Assembly (NCBI RefSeq): GCF_000317695.1
Contig: NC_019774.1
Coordinates: forward strand, 1 to 64,000
Length of the DNA: 64,000 nt
Source of the DNA: Anabaena cylindrica PCC 7122
Lineage (GTDB): Bacteria; Cyanobacteriota; Cyanobacteriia; Cyanobacteriales; Nostocaceae
Direction: 5' to 3'
The notes under the pieces are model-generated. The model was not told where the DNA came from. It saw only the letters and a list, made by a program, of their open reading frames with translations, and ran no database searches. Within the stretch, counting starts at the first letter, position 1; each line of letters begins with the position of its first letter. This document shows positions 19,393 to 27,973 of the stretch, piece after piece. The position numbers were made by a program, and so were the translations under genes.

Positions 19393-20289
19393 GTGATGAT
19401 TACTTTAGCTGCTTTAGCCACTGCATTTTTAGAACGTCCGGGATTAGCTGAGAATACTCTGCGTTCATATCAGTCTACTTTAATGCCATTACTCCAGGAG
19501 TACGGCCGATGGTCAATAGAAATCATCAATAGACAAGTTTTGTGGGAATATCTCAATCATTTAACTGATGTTTCTTATACTACTCATCACCGTCATCAAG
19601 CTGTGATTACGGCTTTGTTCAATTTTGCTGTTGATTTGGGATATCTCAAATCTAATCCGGTTGCTGGACTGACAAGACGTAAGCCGAATCGAGAACAAGG
19701 AGAACACGCTTCAGAGGAAGCTGTGCGCTATCTTACGTCTCATCAATTAGGCATTCTGTATCAAGTCATTAAAAAAGATGCGCGGATGTCTGCGTTGGTG
19801 CGCTTGTTACATAGTAGTGGGACGAGAATTACTGAGGTATTGGCTCTAAATTTGGAGCAAATTGATTTCAAGTCCAGGAAATTTCAGGTGGTTGGTAAGG
19901 GTAATAAGCAACGGTGGTGTTTTTACAGTGAAGTGGCGCAAAAGAGTCTAAATCACTACTTTAAATACTACAGACATTTAACCCATCCAGCCTTGTTTAC
20001 TGCTCAACAGCCCAAAACTTTGGTTGTTTCTCGTCTGTCGTACCGGATGGCGCATAAATCCTGGACTAGTTTGATTGGCAATACGACCGAACTTCAGGGG
20101 GTGAGACTGCATGACTTACGGCACACTTTTGCTACAGAACGGGTGGGGCTAATGGGGATTGAGGAACTTAGGGCATTGATGGGACATGAGAGCATTCAGA
20201 CAACTTTACGGTATCAGAAAGTAACGCCACAACGGGCAGAACAAGTAGCACATCAGGCGTTTAATAGTCTGCCTAGTTTTTGCGAATAG
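19393..20289 (+). CDS. Tyrosine recombinase (transposon resolvase type)
   Basis: A 298-residue phage-integrase-family recombinase. The N-terminal SAM-like core-binding domain (TLRSYQSTLMPLLQEYG) is followed by the catalytic domain. Catalytic residues are visible as R in SSGTRITEVLAL, K in GKGNKQR, HDLRHTFAT (H-x-x-R), MGHES and the nucleophile Tyr in LRYQKV. In a Tn3 transposon it would resolve cointegrates, the role of TnpI-like enzymes in the subgroup using tyrosine recombinases instead of serine resolvases. Unlike TnpS/TnpT systems, no second recombination protein is obvious, unless the HTH/zinc-ribbon protein fills that role. The ATG at 19396 is an equally possible start. Confidence 0.92.
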   Translation: MMITLAALATAFLERPGLAENTLRSYQSTLMPLLQEYGRWSIEIINRQVLWEYLNHLTDVSYTTHHRHQAVITALFNFAVDLGYLKSNPVAGLTRRKPNREQGEHASEEAVRYLTSHQLGILYQVIKKDARMSALVRLLHSSGTRITEVLALNLEQIDFKSRKFQVVGKGNKQRWCFYSEVAQKSLNHYFKYYRHLTHPALFTAQQPKTLVVSRLSYRMAHKSWTSLIGNTTELQGVRLHDLRHTFATERVGLMGIEELRALMGHESIQTTLRYQKVTPQRAEQVAHQAFNSLPSFCE

Positions 20290-20483
20290 TTAGAATAGTT
20301 AGGATAATTAATTCAGATTTTACAGTCCTCATCAATACTTTTGACTGGGGTTAAATTTATGGGGCAGGGAATACATACTACTCTGCACCAACGAACTCAG
20401 GCTAAACTGCCTTTTAGTGGCTTTTGATACTGGTATTAGTTGATTCCCTTGATTCTAGTTCTGAAACTATTGTTAGGCAAGGG

Positions 20484-20528
20484 TTTCAGCCTTAGCGTAC
20501 AATTTTCCCGTTTTGGCACGGTGACCCC
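20484..20528 (-). repeat. Right terminal inverted repeat of the Tn3-family transposon
   Basis: 45 bp, ending GGCACGGTGACCCC. It is the perfect inverse of the left end. The following base starts non-transposon DNA that does not continue the helicase gene. Confidence 0.95.
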
Positions 20529-20909
20529 AAAATTGCTGAAACCTATATAGGACAAGATTTTCTAGACCATCTTGCAGGTTTTTACACGTATCTCGGTCTT
20601 ATGCCATTATCCCCTCGGATTTCAACCAGTTTACCGTAGTTGCGTTAGGGGATGCCAGCCATACAGAGGATTTTGTGGCTTAACAAAGAATTTTTTCGGC
20701 ATACCTGCATAATTTTTCAAAGCTGATCCGATGTATATGTAGCAGCCAAGCTGATCAAAATGTGAGCAGTCAGAAGTCATAGAAAAATCAGCTGATCTTG
20801 CGAAAGATACTCTTAAGTAATTGGACAGAAAAATTTACACATTAGATTTCAGGCTGGATAAAGGTTTTAGGTCAAATTTTGTGTAATTAATTTTGTCTTA
20901 CTACTTAGC
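20529..20909. other. Intergenic region ahead of the NTPase gene block
   Basis: No gene was found in this 381-bp stretch. It contains a segment (about 20639-20750) resembling the DNA at 35275-35556 beyond the far end of the gene block, sharing for example AGAGGATTTTGT and CTGATCCGAT. The promoter of the downstream operon should lie in the last 150 bp, but no clear -35/-10 pair stands out. Confidence 0.5.
20639..20750 (+). repeat. Left copy of an imperfect direct repeat flanking the NTPase/MNIO block
   Basis: This segment aligns along most of its length with 35275-35317 plus 35495-35556 once a small inverted-repeat insertion there is removed. Shared strings include CAGAGGATTTTGT/TAGAGGATTTTGT and CTGATCCGAT. 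I estimate roughly 75-80 percent similarity by eye. Both copies are in the same orientation and bracket the 14.5-kb gene block. Confidence 0.6.
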
Positions 20910-23516
20910 ATGATTCAAAGGGGGTCAAGCTTGAATTATTGCAACTATTATGGTTTTGATTGTGGGACAACTAACTGGCGAATTTTTCAAGTAAGCGGAA
21001 CAGAGTCAAATCAGGCTGACTCAATTAGCGAACCGCAACCTGTATCACTCACAATCTGCGATTCGGCACGACACAGTTTGTCTGCCGCTTTATTACTGAA
21101 TGAAGATAGCCAAATTTTAGCTTGCGGAGAAAGAGCTTATGAAGACTCGTCTATCGGCGTAAATTTATTAGATGCTTTCAAATTATGTTTTGGTAACAAT
21201 CAAACCGTCATAGCATCTGACCCAAATAGACGTTACACCCATGTAGAGGCATTAAGCTATACAGGAAAACTACTCTCAAAGGTATTAGACCGACTCCTAG
21301 AAGAAAAACAAAACTTTTTAGGAAACAATAACCAATTTATTTTTACTCATCCCGTGCATTGGGGAAAGACAAAAAATAACGGTGAAATTGAAGGAACAAT
21401 TCTTAATGATTTTGCTGTAACTATCCGAGCTTATTTTCCTGATCAATTGCACGAAAATATCCATTTTGTTTCTGAACCAGAAGCAGCTTTGCTCAGTTTG
21501 GTGCAGACTAAACAATTACAAAAATTGGTTAAGGGATATAGCCTAATTGTTGATATTGGGGGTGGCACTACGGATTTAGTAGCAGGACAATGGACATCTG
21601 AGGGTTTACAGGATATTCGCTATTTTGGTGCAGCTTATGGGGGAAATCATTTTGATCAGGCAATTGCAGACTATATTGCTAATAAGTTTAAATTAGATGA
21701 ATTACAGCAGCTTTCATTAGATAGACAGTTACGTTATTATGGTCGCAAATTCAAGGAGAATTTGAGTCAACAAGCCAGAATCAATTATCATCAACCTGTT
21801 AATTTGATAGTAGTCTTGGCTGCTCCTACAGAAACAAATGTTCTGCGTCAAGCGATTAGTTTAACTTGTGCAGAATTTGAAAAAATAACAACTGATGGTC
21901 AAAAATATTTGCATGATTCTCTATTAGCATCTCTAGAAGAAATGGAGTTAAATTCTGGAGACATTGGACAAATCATTCTAGTTGGTGGTGGAGCTAGATT
22001 ATTTATAGTTTCCAATATTTTGCGAGAAATCTTTGGCAACTCAATTCCAATTATCTATGGAGATCCTCCAGAATCTACAGTTGCTAGAGGTGCTGCTTTA
22101 TGGGGAATGCGTTCTAGTTTACTGACAAAAAAAACTATTGATATTTTGGAAGAATTAGTAGTTAATCCCTTACCAAAAAATGAAGTCATTATTAATGATT
22201 CTCAACCTGCTGTAATAGTTCAAATATCTACAGTATATCCAACACATCATCTAAATATCATGAATAATAACACACAGATTCGGCAAGAAATGGAGCAAGT
22301 GCAAGCTGAACTTCAATCTGCACTTAAGGAAATAATTATTTTAGCCAAAAAGGAACTTAAGCCAGAGCAATTTAAAGAAATTGAAGTTGAATTTCAGGAA
22401 CTTAATGAATTACTGGAAAGGCTGAAAACAGGTTTAGTTTATATTGGGTTATTTGGAAAAACAGGGGCAGGAAAATCAGCAATTGCTAATTCACTAATAG
22501 GTTCTGATATTGCTGGAGTTAACGTTGCAAATGATTTCACTCGTGAGGTAATGGCATACCAAAAAGAACCTTGGAATATAGTTGATGTACCAGGAATTAT
22601 GGGTGATCCAGTTTATGAAAAAATGGCGCTTGACGAAGCTAGAAAATCTCACGGACTCATTTTTGTAATCAATTCTGAACCTTATGAACCAGAACTAAAA
22701 TTGTTTGAATGGGTACATAATGCTGTTCCTAATATTCCTAAGATTGTGTTTGTGAATAAGTGGGATGTATTAGAGGCTGGACACGATGATGCAGAATTAA
22801 AAGTTGTGCGTCAGAAAATTACCGAAAAAATGGGTAAGTTTGTCAAATCACCTAATGACATTATTTACGGGAGTGCCAGAATTAAACAAAATGGAACGAT
22901 GGTGCGTCAAGAATTGCCACAATTGCTAAATAAAATGTATGAGGATGCAGGCACACTTGGACAAGTGATGAATATTCTCGATCCTGCCCATCGTGCTGAT
23001 GATCTTACCCAAAATATCAATAATAAAATTCTGGAAGTGCGGATAAAAATAGCCAGGAAAGCAATTAATGGTTTTGCTGTGGGTGCAGTAGCGAGTGAAT
23101 TTATCCCTTTTACACAACTAATTCTCACTCCTGGAATTTTAGCAAGTATGGTATTTACTGTGATTAAAATTATGGGCAAACAAGCCAATAAAGAAGATGC
23201 CAAAAAAATGACCAAAGAACTGTTAACGGCTTGTGGTCAAGTTTTAGGTGTGGAATTTGCTGCTGTAGCTGCTGCTGACTTGTTACTAGATATTATAACG
23301 GTTGTTACAGGCCCAATTGGAGCCGCGATCGCTTTATTTGCTGATGTTAGTGCATTAGGCTATTACAAATATCAGCGTACAGCTATTTTAGGTGAAGTAA
23401 CTATTGAGTATGTTCGCAATAATTATAGTTGGGCAGGAAGTCAACAAGCTGTAATTAAGCGTTGTAAAGAAACTGCTTCACAACATTATTTTTCTATTCA
23501 GAAGAAAAACAAATAA
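20910..23516 (+). CDS. Hsp70-like protein fused to a dynamin/Era-like GTPase
   Basis: This 868-residue fusion has an N-terminal Hsp70/actin-type ATPase (about 1-410). It shows phosphate-1 motif YGFDCGTTNWRIF, phosphate-2 motif LIVDIGGGTTDLV, and adenosine motif ILVGGGARLFIVSN with VARGAALWG. A short coiled-coil-like linker (about 445-505) leads to a GTPase with G1 GKTGAGKSAIANSLIG near 515, G3 VDVPGIMGD and G4 FVNKWD. Two hydrophobic stretches near the C terminus (GFAVGAVASEFIP... and AAVAAADLLLDIITVVTG) suggest membrane insertion. It lacks a recognisable Hsp70 substrate-binding domain. It is the first gene of the block. The annotated ATG could be replaced by a TTG at 20931 preceded by a strong AGGGGG site. 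A chaperone-like sensor coupled to a membrane GTPase is inference. Confidence 0.88.
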   Translation: MIQRGSSLNYCNYYGFDCGTTNWRIFQVSGTESNQADSISEPQPVSLTICDSARHSLSAALLLNEDSQILACGERAYEDSSIGVNLLDAFKLCFGNNQTVIASDPNRRYTHVEALSYTGKLLSKVLDRLLEEKQNFLGNNNQFIFTHPVHWGKTKNNGEIEGTILNDFAVTIRAYFPDQLHENIHFVSEPEAALLSLVQTKQLQKLVKGYSLIVDIGGGTTDLVAGQWTSEGLQDIRYFGAAYGGNHFDQAIADYIANKFKLDELQQLSLDRQLRYYGRKFKENLSQQARINYHQPVNLIVVLAAPTETNVLRQAISLTCAEFEKITTDGQKYLHDSLLASLEEMELNSGDIGQIILVGGGARLFIVSNILREIFGNSIPIIYGDPPESTVARGAALWGMRSSLLTKKTIDILEELVVNPLPKNEVIINDSQPAVIVQISTVYPTHHLNIMNNNTQIRQEMEQVQAELQSALKEIIILAKKELKPEQFKEIEVEFQELNELLERLKTGLVYIGLFGKTGAGKSAIANSLIGSDIAGVNVANDFTREVMAYQKEPWNIVDVPGIMGDPVYEKMALDEARKSHGLIFVINSEPYEPELKLFEWVHNAVPNIPKIVFVNKWDVLEAGHDDAELKVVRQKITEKMGKFVKSPNDIIYGSARIKQNGTMVRQELPQLLNKMYEDAGTLGQVMNILDPAHRADDLTQNINNKILEVRIKIARKAINGFAVGAVASEFIPFTQLILTPGILASMVFTVIKIMGKQANKEDAKKMTKELLTACGQVLGVEFAAVAAADLLLDIITVVTGPIGAAIALFADVSALGYYKYQRTAILGEVTIEYVRNNYSWAGSQQAVIKRCKETASQHYFSIQKKNK

Positions 23517-23628
23517 GAGTTGCACAATTACAACCATCATGTCAAAAAGTTCATAGTTGGGCTGAAACTCAACTCTGGCTTTCACTTTCATCGTCACCCC
23601 TACTACTTTATCTGGAGACAATAAGATC

Positions 23629-25962
23629 ATGCAGTTGAAAAACAGAATTGAAGATTACCTTGAAACGATTAAACCTGACACCGCCGGAATTACTTGTCCT
23701 GCTTGTGGTTCAGTATTAGGAATCAGAAGACAAGGTAGCACCGATATGGTATTAACTCAAAATGTGCGTTTAGAATTAGATGGCAACCTGAATAGTTATC
23801 GTCTATTTCTGGAAAAAATTGAAGCCATTTTAGAGCAAAGAACTGTTTATTATAAACGCTATGCTGGTAATTATCCTTATGATCGAGAATTAAGACATTA
23901 TCAGCGTGGCGAAAAACCACAAATTGAATTTAAATCTGATGGGAATTATACCGGAATTTTAGCAGAACTTGTTAGTAATTCCTTTGTCGAAATGACTGAC
24001 TTTTTTGAGTGGATTAAAAACTTTTATTCTTTTCCAAGAGTTGATAAAGACAAAAGTTTAAATCAACTGAATGGAGAGGAAGCAAAATTAATTTATCAAA
24101 AGACTAAAGGTATTTTAGTCACAGGTTTAGAACCTCGCTCCATTGCCGGTCCATTAGTAGATATTATTTTTGATCAAAAATATGTCTCTACTTGGCAACA
24201 AAAAGTTCTAAAAAATACCGAAAATATGAACAAATTAGCCAAATTACTAGAGGAAATATGTCCTGCTATTAATTGGTATTTGGAAATATTACTGGATATT
24301 AATTCAAGACATCCTGAAAATCAAACCAATCCTCAAAACCATGAACAATTAAAAGATGGTATTACTCGGATTAAATTTATTTTAGCCATTGTTTTAGGAC
24401 ATCGAACTAAAAATAATGAGCTTTTAATTGATATATTCATTCAAGCAGATTCACCTTTTACTTTACCTCGTAAAACTGTAATTGCTCCTAAATATTTAGG
24501 TCAGTTACTTTGTTCGGAAATAGTATTAGGGAATCCTAAAATTGGTTTAAGTGAAAACTTACTCCAAAAACTCAAAAAAGAACTTAATAATGGTCAAAGA
24601 CAAGGTAATGATAAAACTGTAGAAGAAGTTGTGAAAATTTTACACAGCGAAATTGACAAATTTGTTCATTTCTGTTGCAGTGGACCTGTGAGCAAAAATC
24701 CTGCTCAAAAATCTGAAGATCGTCGTGATTTATCCAAAACAGCTTATATTTTTGCTGAAGAAAATTGTGGTTGGTATCCCAAGTTAGAGCCTACTCATCC
24801 TGTGATTTTATTAGGTAGTCCTGGCACTGGTAAATCTTCTGTAATGTTAACAGGATTTACGACATTTTATGAGAATATTTATGCTTTGGGAGCAACAATT
24901 AATTTTGAATCTCCCGAAGATGAAGCAAGGATGAATAGTCTCTATAAAGATTATAGTGCTGGTATCATGCCAAAACCAACACCGAAAGGAGATCGTACCA
25001 CAATTAAACTATCAATTGAATTTCCAGTTAAAGGTTATCCTCGTACTCATTTTGTTTTTACAGATGTAGCGGGGGAAGTTATGGCAAGAAGTTTAACAGC
25101 AGAAGGCTCAGATCCTGCTATTTTAAGAATACTGAAAAATGCGGAAACAATCATTTTCTTTTTTGATATTTCCATTGAACCATCAATTCGTCAGAAATTC
25201 ACCGAAGGGAATGATGGCACTTGGACAAAATTAGCCAAAAATGTTACAAACGTTTTCAAGAGTCGAGCTAATAATAAAGATAATGTAGAAGATACTTCCA
25301 GAGCCGAAGTTAGTCAAATACAATTATTAGGAAAATTGATCCAAGATTTGCGAGTTCAAAGAGGAGAAAATGACTTAAAAAATGATGGAGTTAATTTCAT
25401 CTGCGTCATTCCTAAAATGGATCTTTTTGCTGATAAAACAGAAGGTAATCGCTACTTTTTTACCAAATTTCTTGAAGATTTGCAGCAAAAAGATATTTTA
25501 GTTCCATCCCATCGTGGTAATGGGGATGAATCTTTTCAAGGAATGCGCTCTATTGGTGGAACTTTAGCCAAAATTCCTAATCAAAATCGCCAATTAACTC
25601 CTGATAATGGAATCGAGGATCAAAAAATATTAGGACAATGGATTTCTCAAACAGCTTTAACTTATCTAACTAAAGTTAAACAAGCTCTTGATCCTCAAAC
25701 TCCTGAACAGATTAAAGCTTCTTTACAAAATACTTTAGATGTGGGTTTAGTTAAGACTCTAAATTATAATTTTGGTGAAGATAATGTCTATTTTTTACCT
25801 GTTTCTGCTCAAGGAAAAGATAGCGATAATCCCAACTTTGGTAGCGCACCCAATCAAAAACTTTCTGAATATGTCTTTATTTTGCCTGTAGTATTATCTG
25901 TTAATAATAATGGACAAACTTCAGAAGAACAAAATAAAAAATCTGTTTTCCCTTGGAGTTAA
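23629..25962 (+). CDS. Large P-loop GTPase, double-GTPase-like conflict protein
   Basis: A 777-residue protein. A CPAC pair at residues 23-26 suggests a metal site near the N terminus, followed by about 350 residues of helical sequence I cannot assign. The P-loop LGSPGTGKSSVMLTG is near residue 395. A G3-like FTDVAGEV and a G4-like VIPKMD follow, so guanine-nucleotide binding is likely. The pattern resembles DO-GTPase (double-GTPase) proteins described in bacterial NTP-dependent conflict systems, but I could not verify the match. It follows the Hsp70-GTPase gene by 112 bp with a GGAGA ribosome site. A partner role with the other NTPases of the operon is inferred from context. Confidence 0.72.
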   Translation: MQLKNRIEDYLETIKPDTAGITCPACGSVLGIRRQGSTDMVLTQNVRLELDGNLNSYRLFLEKIEAILEQRTVYYKRYAGNYPYDRELRHYQRGEKPQIEFKSDGNYTGILAELVSNSFVEMTDFFEWIKNFYSFPRVDKDKSLNQLNGEEAKLIYQKTKGILVTGLEPRSIAGPLVDIIFDQKYVSTWQQKVLKNTENMNKLAKLLEEICPAINWYLEILLDINSRHPENQTNPQNHEQLKDGITRIKFILAIVLGHRTKNNELLIDIFIQADSPFTLPRKTVIAPKYLGQLLCSEIVLGNPKIGLSENLLQKLKKELNNGQRQGNDKTVEEVVKILHSEIDKFVHFCCSGPVSKNPAQKSEDRRDLSKTAYIFAEENCGWYPKLEPTHPVILLGSPGTGKSSVMLTGFTTFYENIYALGATINFESPEDEARMNSLYKDYSAGIMPKPTPKGDRTTIKLSIEFPVKGYPRTHFVFTDVAGEVMARSLTAEGSDPAILRILKNAETIIFFFDISIEPSIRQKFTEGNDGTWTKLAKNVTNVFKSRANNKDNVEDTSRAEVSQIQLLGKLIQDLRVQRGENDLKNDGVNFICVIPKMDLFADKTEGNRYFFTKFLEDLQQKDILVPSHRGNGDESFQGMRSIGGTLAKIPNQNRQLTPDNGIEDQKILGQWISQTALTYLTKVKQALDPQTPEQIKASLQNTLDVGLVKTLNYNFGEDNVYFLPVSAQGKDSDNPNFGSAPNQKLSEYVFILPVVLSVNNNGQTSEEQNKKSVFPWS

Positions 25963-26073
25963 TTAGGCGAGATTGTAGGGGTGGCATAATCTTGCTTGTA
26001 ACATAACAGGCAGAATGTCCATCCCATGTTTTAAGATTTTATTTAAGGATTATTTTTTAAGAAAATTATACAA

Positions 26074-26757
26074 ATGAGGATTAATAACAATATGACAGGT
26101 ACAGGATTAATTGTTTTTTTAATTATTATTTTATTAGTTTTTTCTGTGGTAATTCTTAAGAAAAATCATAGATTAAATCAACAACATAATCAAAAAAATA
26201 TTCGTGAAAAGTTATCAAAACAATTATCAGAAGAAGAAGAAATTATCACTATTCCACCTCCACCTATTTTAAATATTCCTAAACCTACAAGCATATCTCT
26301 AGTAAGTGAGAAAGGAATTGATTATACAGACTTACAGCATCTTTTAGAAAATTTACAATGGCAAAAAGCCGATGCAGAAACAAGATTTATTTTGCAAAAA
26401 ATAGGTAATGTTGTTAATTCTAATTATCTTAATGCTGATGATATATTTCAACTTTCTTGTAGAGATTTACAAACTATTGATACTTTATGGTTATATTATA
26501 GTAATTGTCATTTTGGTTTAACGGTACAATATCAACTATGGCAAGAATCAAAACAAGAGCTTAACTTATTTGGGGAGTGGGTAGGATGGTGTAAAAGAGG
26601 AGTATTTATTCGAGAATCAGAGTTAATTTATGATTTAACCGCCCCTGTTGGACATCTTCCTGTTGCTTATATTCCCATCGTGGGTAATTGTTTATGGATA
26701 GTGTTAGATTCAGTAACATGGTTTAATCAAAAGTTGCAAAGTTGTCAGCAAAATTAA
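26074..26757 (+). CDS. Membrane-anchored GUN4-domain protein
   Basis: A 227-residue protein. Residues 8-30 form one transmembrane helix (GLIVFLIIILLVFSVVIL), followed by a basic/coiled linker. Residues 85-205 match the GUN4 fold: DYTDLQHLLENLQWQKADAE, then LSCRDLQTIDTLWLYYSN, FGLTVQYQLW and a final DLTAPVGHLP. GUN4 binds porphyrins and stimulates Mg-chelatase in chlorophyll synthesis. In cyanobacteria extra GUN4 domains also occur fused to kinases or proteases in signalling proteins. No Mg-chelatase gene is nearby, so a signalling or sensor role in this block seems more likely. A second ATG at 26092 has a better-spaced GAGGA site and may be the real start. Confidence 0.87.
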   Translation: MRINNNMTGTGLIVFLIIILLVFSVVILKKNHRLNQQHNQKNIREKLSKQLSEEEEIITIPPPPILNIPKPTSISLVSEKGIDYTDLQHLLENLQWQKADAETRFILQKIGNVVNSNYLNADDIFQLSCRDLQTIDTLWLYYSNCHFGLTVQYQLWQESKQELNLFGEWVGWCKRGVFIRESELIYDLTAPVGHLPVAYIPIVGNCLWIVLDSVTWFNQKLQSCQQN

Positions 26758-26772
26758 GATATTTTCGATGTA

Positions 26773-26901
26773 TATAGGACTCATATTTGATTTTTGAAAA
26801 ACACTCGGTACACCTGAATCTTCTAGAATCCTTTTACCTCATGCCTTTTGCATATTGCCTACCGACGCAAATAATTTCAGGACTCAAATATTATTCCTAT
26901 A
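26773..26901. repeat. MITE-like inverted-repeat element
   Basis: About 129 bp bounded by 18-bp inverted repeats with two mismatches (TATAGGACTCATATTTGA at 26773-26790, inverse at 26884-26901). No coding potential. It separates the GUN4 gene from the next GTPase gene. Confidence 0.6.
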
Positions 26902-26977
26902 GTAATTCCAAATAAGAATGATACATCAACCCGTGCAATAGTCACGAATAATTTCATCAACTGAGGAGGTAATGATT

Positions 26978-27961
26978 ATGTCTAAACGAGATCGCGCTAG
27001 AGAATGGGTCAATAACTATGCAATCACGGGAACAGGAATTGTTGTGGCAGCAATTATTCCTGGATCAACTTCGATCGCATTGATGGCAATAGAAGGAACA
27101 ATGTGCTTTCATATTGGGAGAATTTATCGCGGCGATGATTTTTCTATGAAAGAAGCAGGAGCGATCGCGGCCAGCGTCGGTTTGGCAGCAGTAGCAGGGC
27201 AAATCATCGCCTTGGAAGCATTAACCTTAGTTCCCTGGGCTGGATGGGCAGCTAAAGCCGCGATTGCAGGTGGCATCATCAAAGCATTAGGAGAAGCCAT
27301 TATTAGCTATTACGAAAATAAAGATTCCCAGTTTTCTCCAACTTCCACTATTACATTTAAACCCCAGACAATTGAAATTGTTGAAATTGAACCCCCTAAC
27401 AAAATCATCACTTTAATAGGCACTACAAGCGCAGGTAAATCTAGCACAGCTAATGCTTTATTAGGCTATGAAGCTTTCTCTATCGGGGCTGAACATGGCA
27501 CAACTACACAAGTTAATCAAGAAGACTATATGAGAGGTTATTCCCTCAGAGATACACCAGGTTTAATGGATGATACTAACTTCAATGAAATTGTTTGGGA
27601 AGCTATCCAAGACAGTGAGTTAGTCATCTATGTCACAGGAGAAGGTCAACTTTATCGGCAAGAATTAGAAATTTTCAAACGTATCCGTGAAAGTCAGATT
27701 CAGTGGGATCAAGATTCTGAAACAATGGGAGTTCGCCAATTAGCACTTTACGTAAATAGAGAAGATGTCAAACAATCAACTATGGATAGTCAAACTATTC
27801 AGCAGGAAGCTAATTTAATTAGAAACCAAGTCAGCCAATGGATACCCTCTCACAAAGTAGTATTTGGAGCTTCATCGCCCATCGCTAGAGGAATTAGACA
27901 ACCAGCCCAAATAGAAGCTCTGGAATCTTTAATTAACTCCCACATAAACAATCAAAAATAA
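26978..27961 (+). CDS. Membrane-associated Era/dynamin-like GTPase
   Basis: The protein has about 327 residues. The first 110 are strongly hydrophobic with glycine-rich helices (GTGIVVAAIIPGSTSIALMA, VGLAAVAGQIIALEAL), probably a membrane anchor. The GTPase domain has G1 GTTSAGKSSTANALLG near residue 146, a G2 threonine in HGTTTQ, G3 RDTPGLMDD, and a G4 reading VNRED instead of NKxD. The lysine of the guanine-specificity motif is thus missing, although NREDxK may substitute. I choose the second ATG (26978) because GGAGG lies about 7 nt before it and too close to the first ATG at 26972. It precedes the HerA-like gene by 12 bp, so they are probably co-translated. Confidence 0.85.
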   Translation: MSKRDRAREWVNNYAITGTGIVVAAIIPGSTSIALMAIEGTMCFHIGRIYRGDDFSMKEAGAIAASVGLAAVAGQIIALEALTLVPWAGWAAKAAIAGGIIKALGEAIISYYENKDSQFSPTSTITFKPQTIEIVEIEPPNKIITLIGTTSAGKSSTANALLGYEAFSIGAEHGTTTQVNQEDYMRGYSLRDTPGLMDDTNFNEIVWEAIQDSELVIYVTGEGQLYRQELEIFKRIRESQIQWDQDSETMGVRQLALYVNREDVKQSTMDSQTIQQEANLIRNQVSQWIPSHKVVFGASSPIARGIRQPAQIEALESLINSHINNQK

Positions 27962-27973
27962 TTATAAAAGTTG

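Larger units (their letters stand above)
13999..20528. mobile_element. Tn3-family transposon with tyrosine recombinase
   Basis: Terminal inverted repeats of 45 bp are perfect (13999-14043 and 20484-20528). They begin GGGGTCACCGTGCC, with the GGGG start usual for Tn3 elements. Inside are tnpA (minus strand, split by an IS5-like element), an HTH/zinc-ribbon gene and a tyrosine recombinase instead of a serine resolvase. The flanks show no 5-bp duplication (CAATA at left, AAAAT at right). The left end cuts the helicase gene and the right end adjoins unrelated DNA, so a rearrangement followed or accompanied insertion. Confidence 0.92.

Noticed and set aside
13999..20528. Simple insertion of the Tn3 element into the helicase gene
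   Set aside because: There is no 5-bp duplication and the 3' part of the helicase does not continue on the right side, so a rearrangement must be involved.
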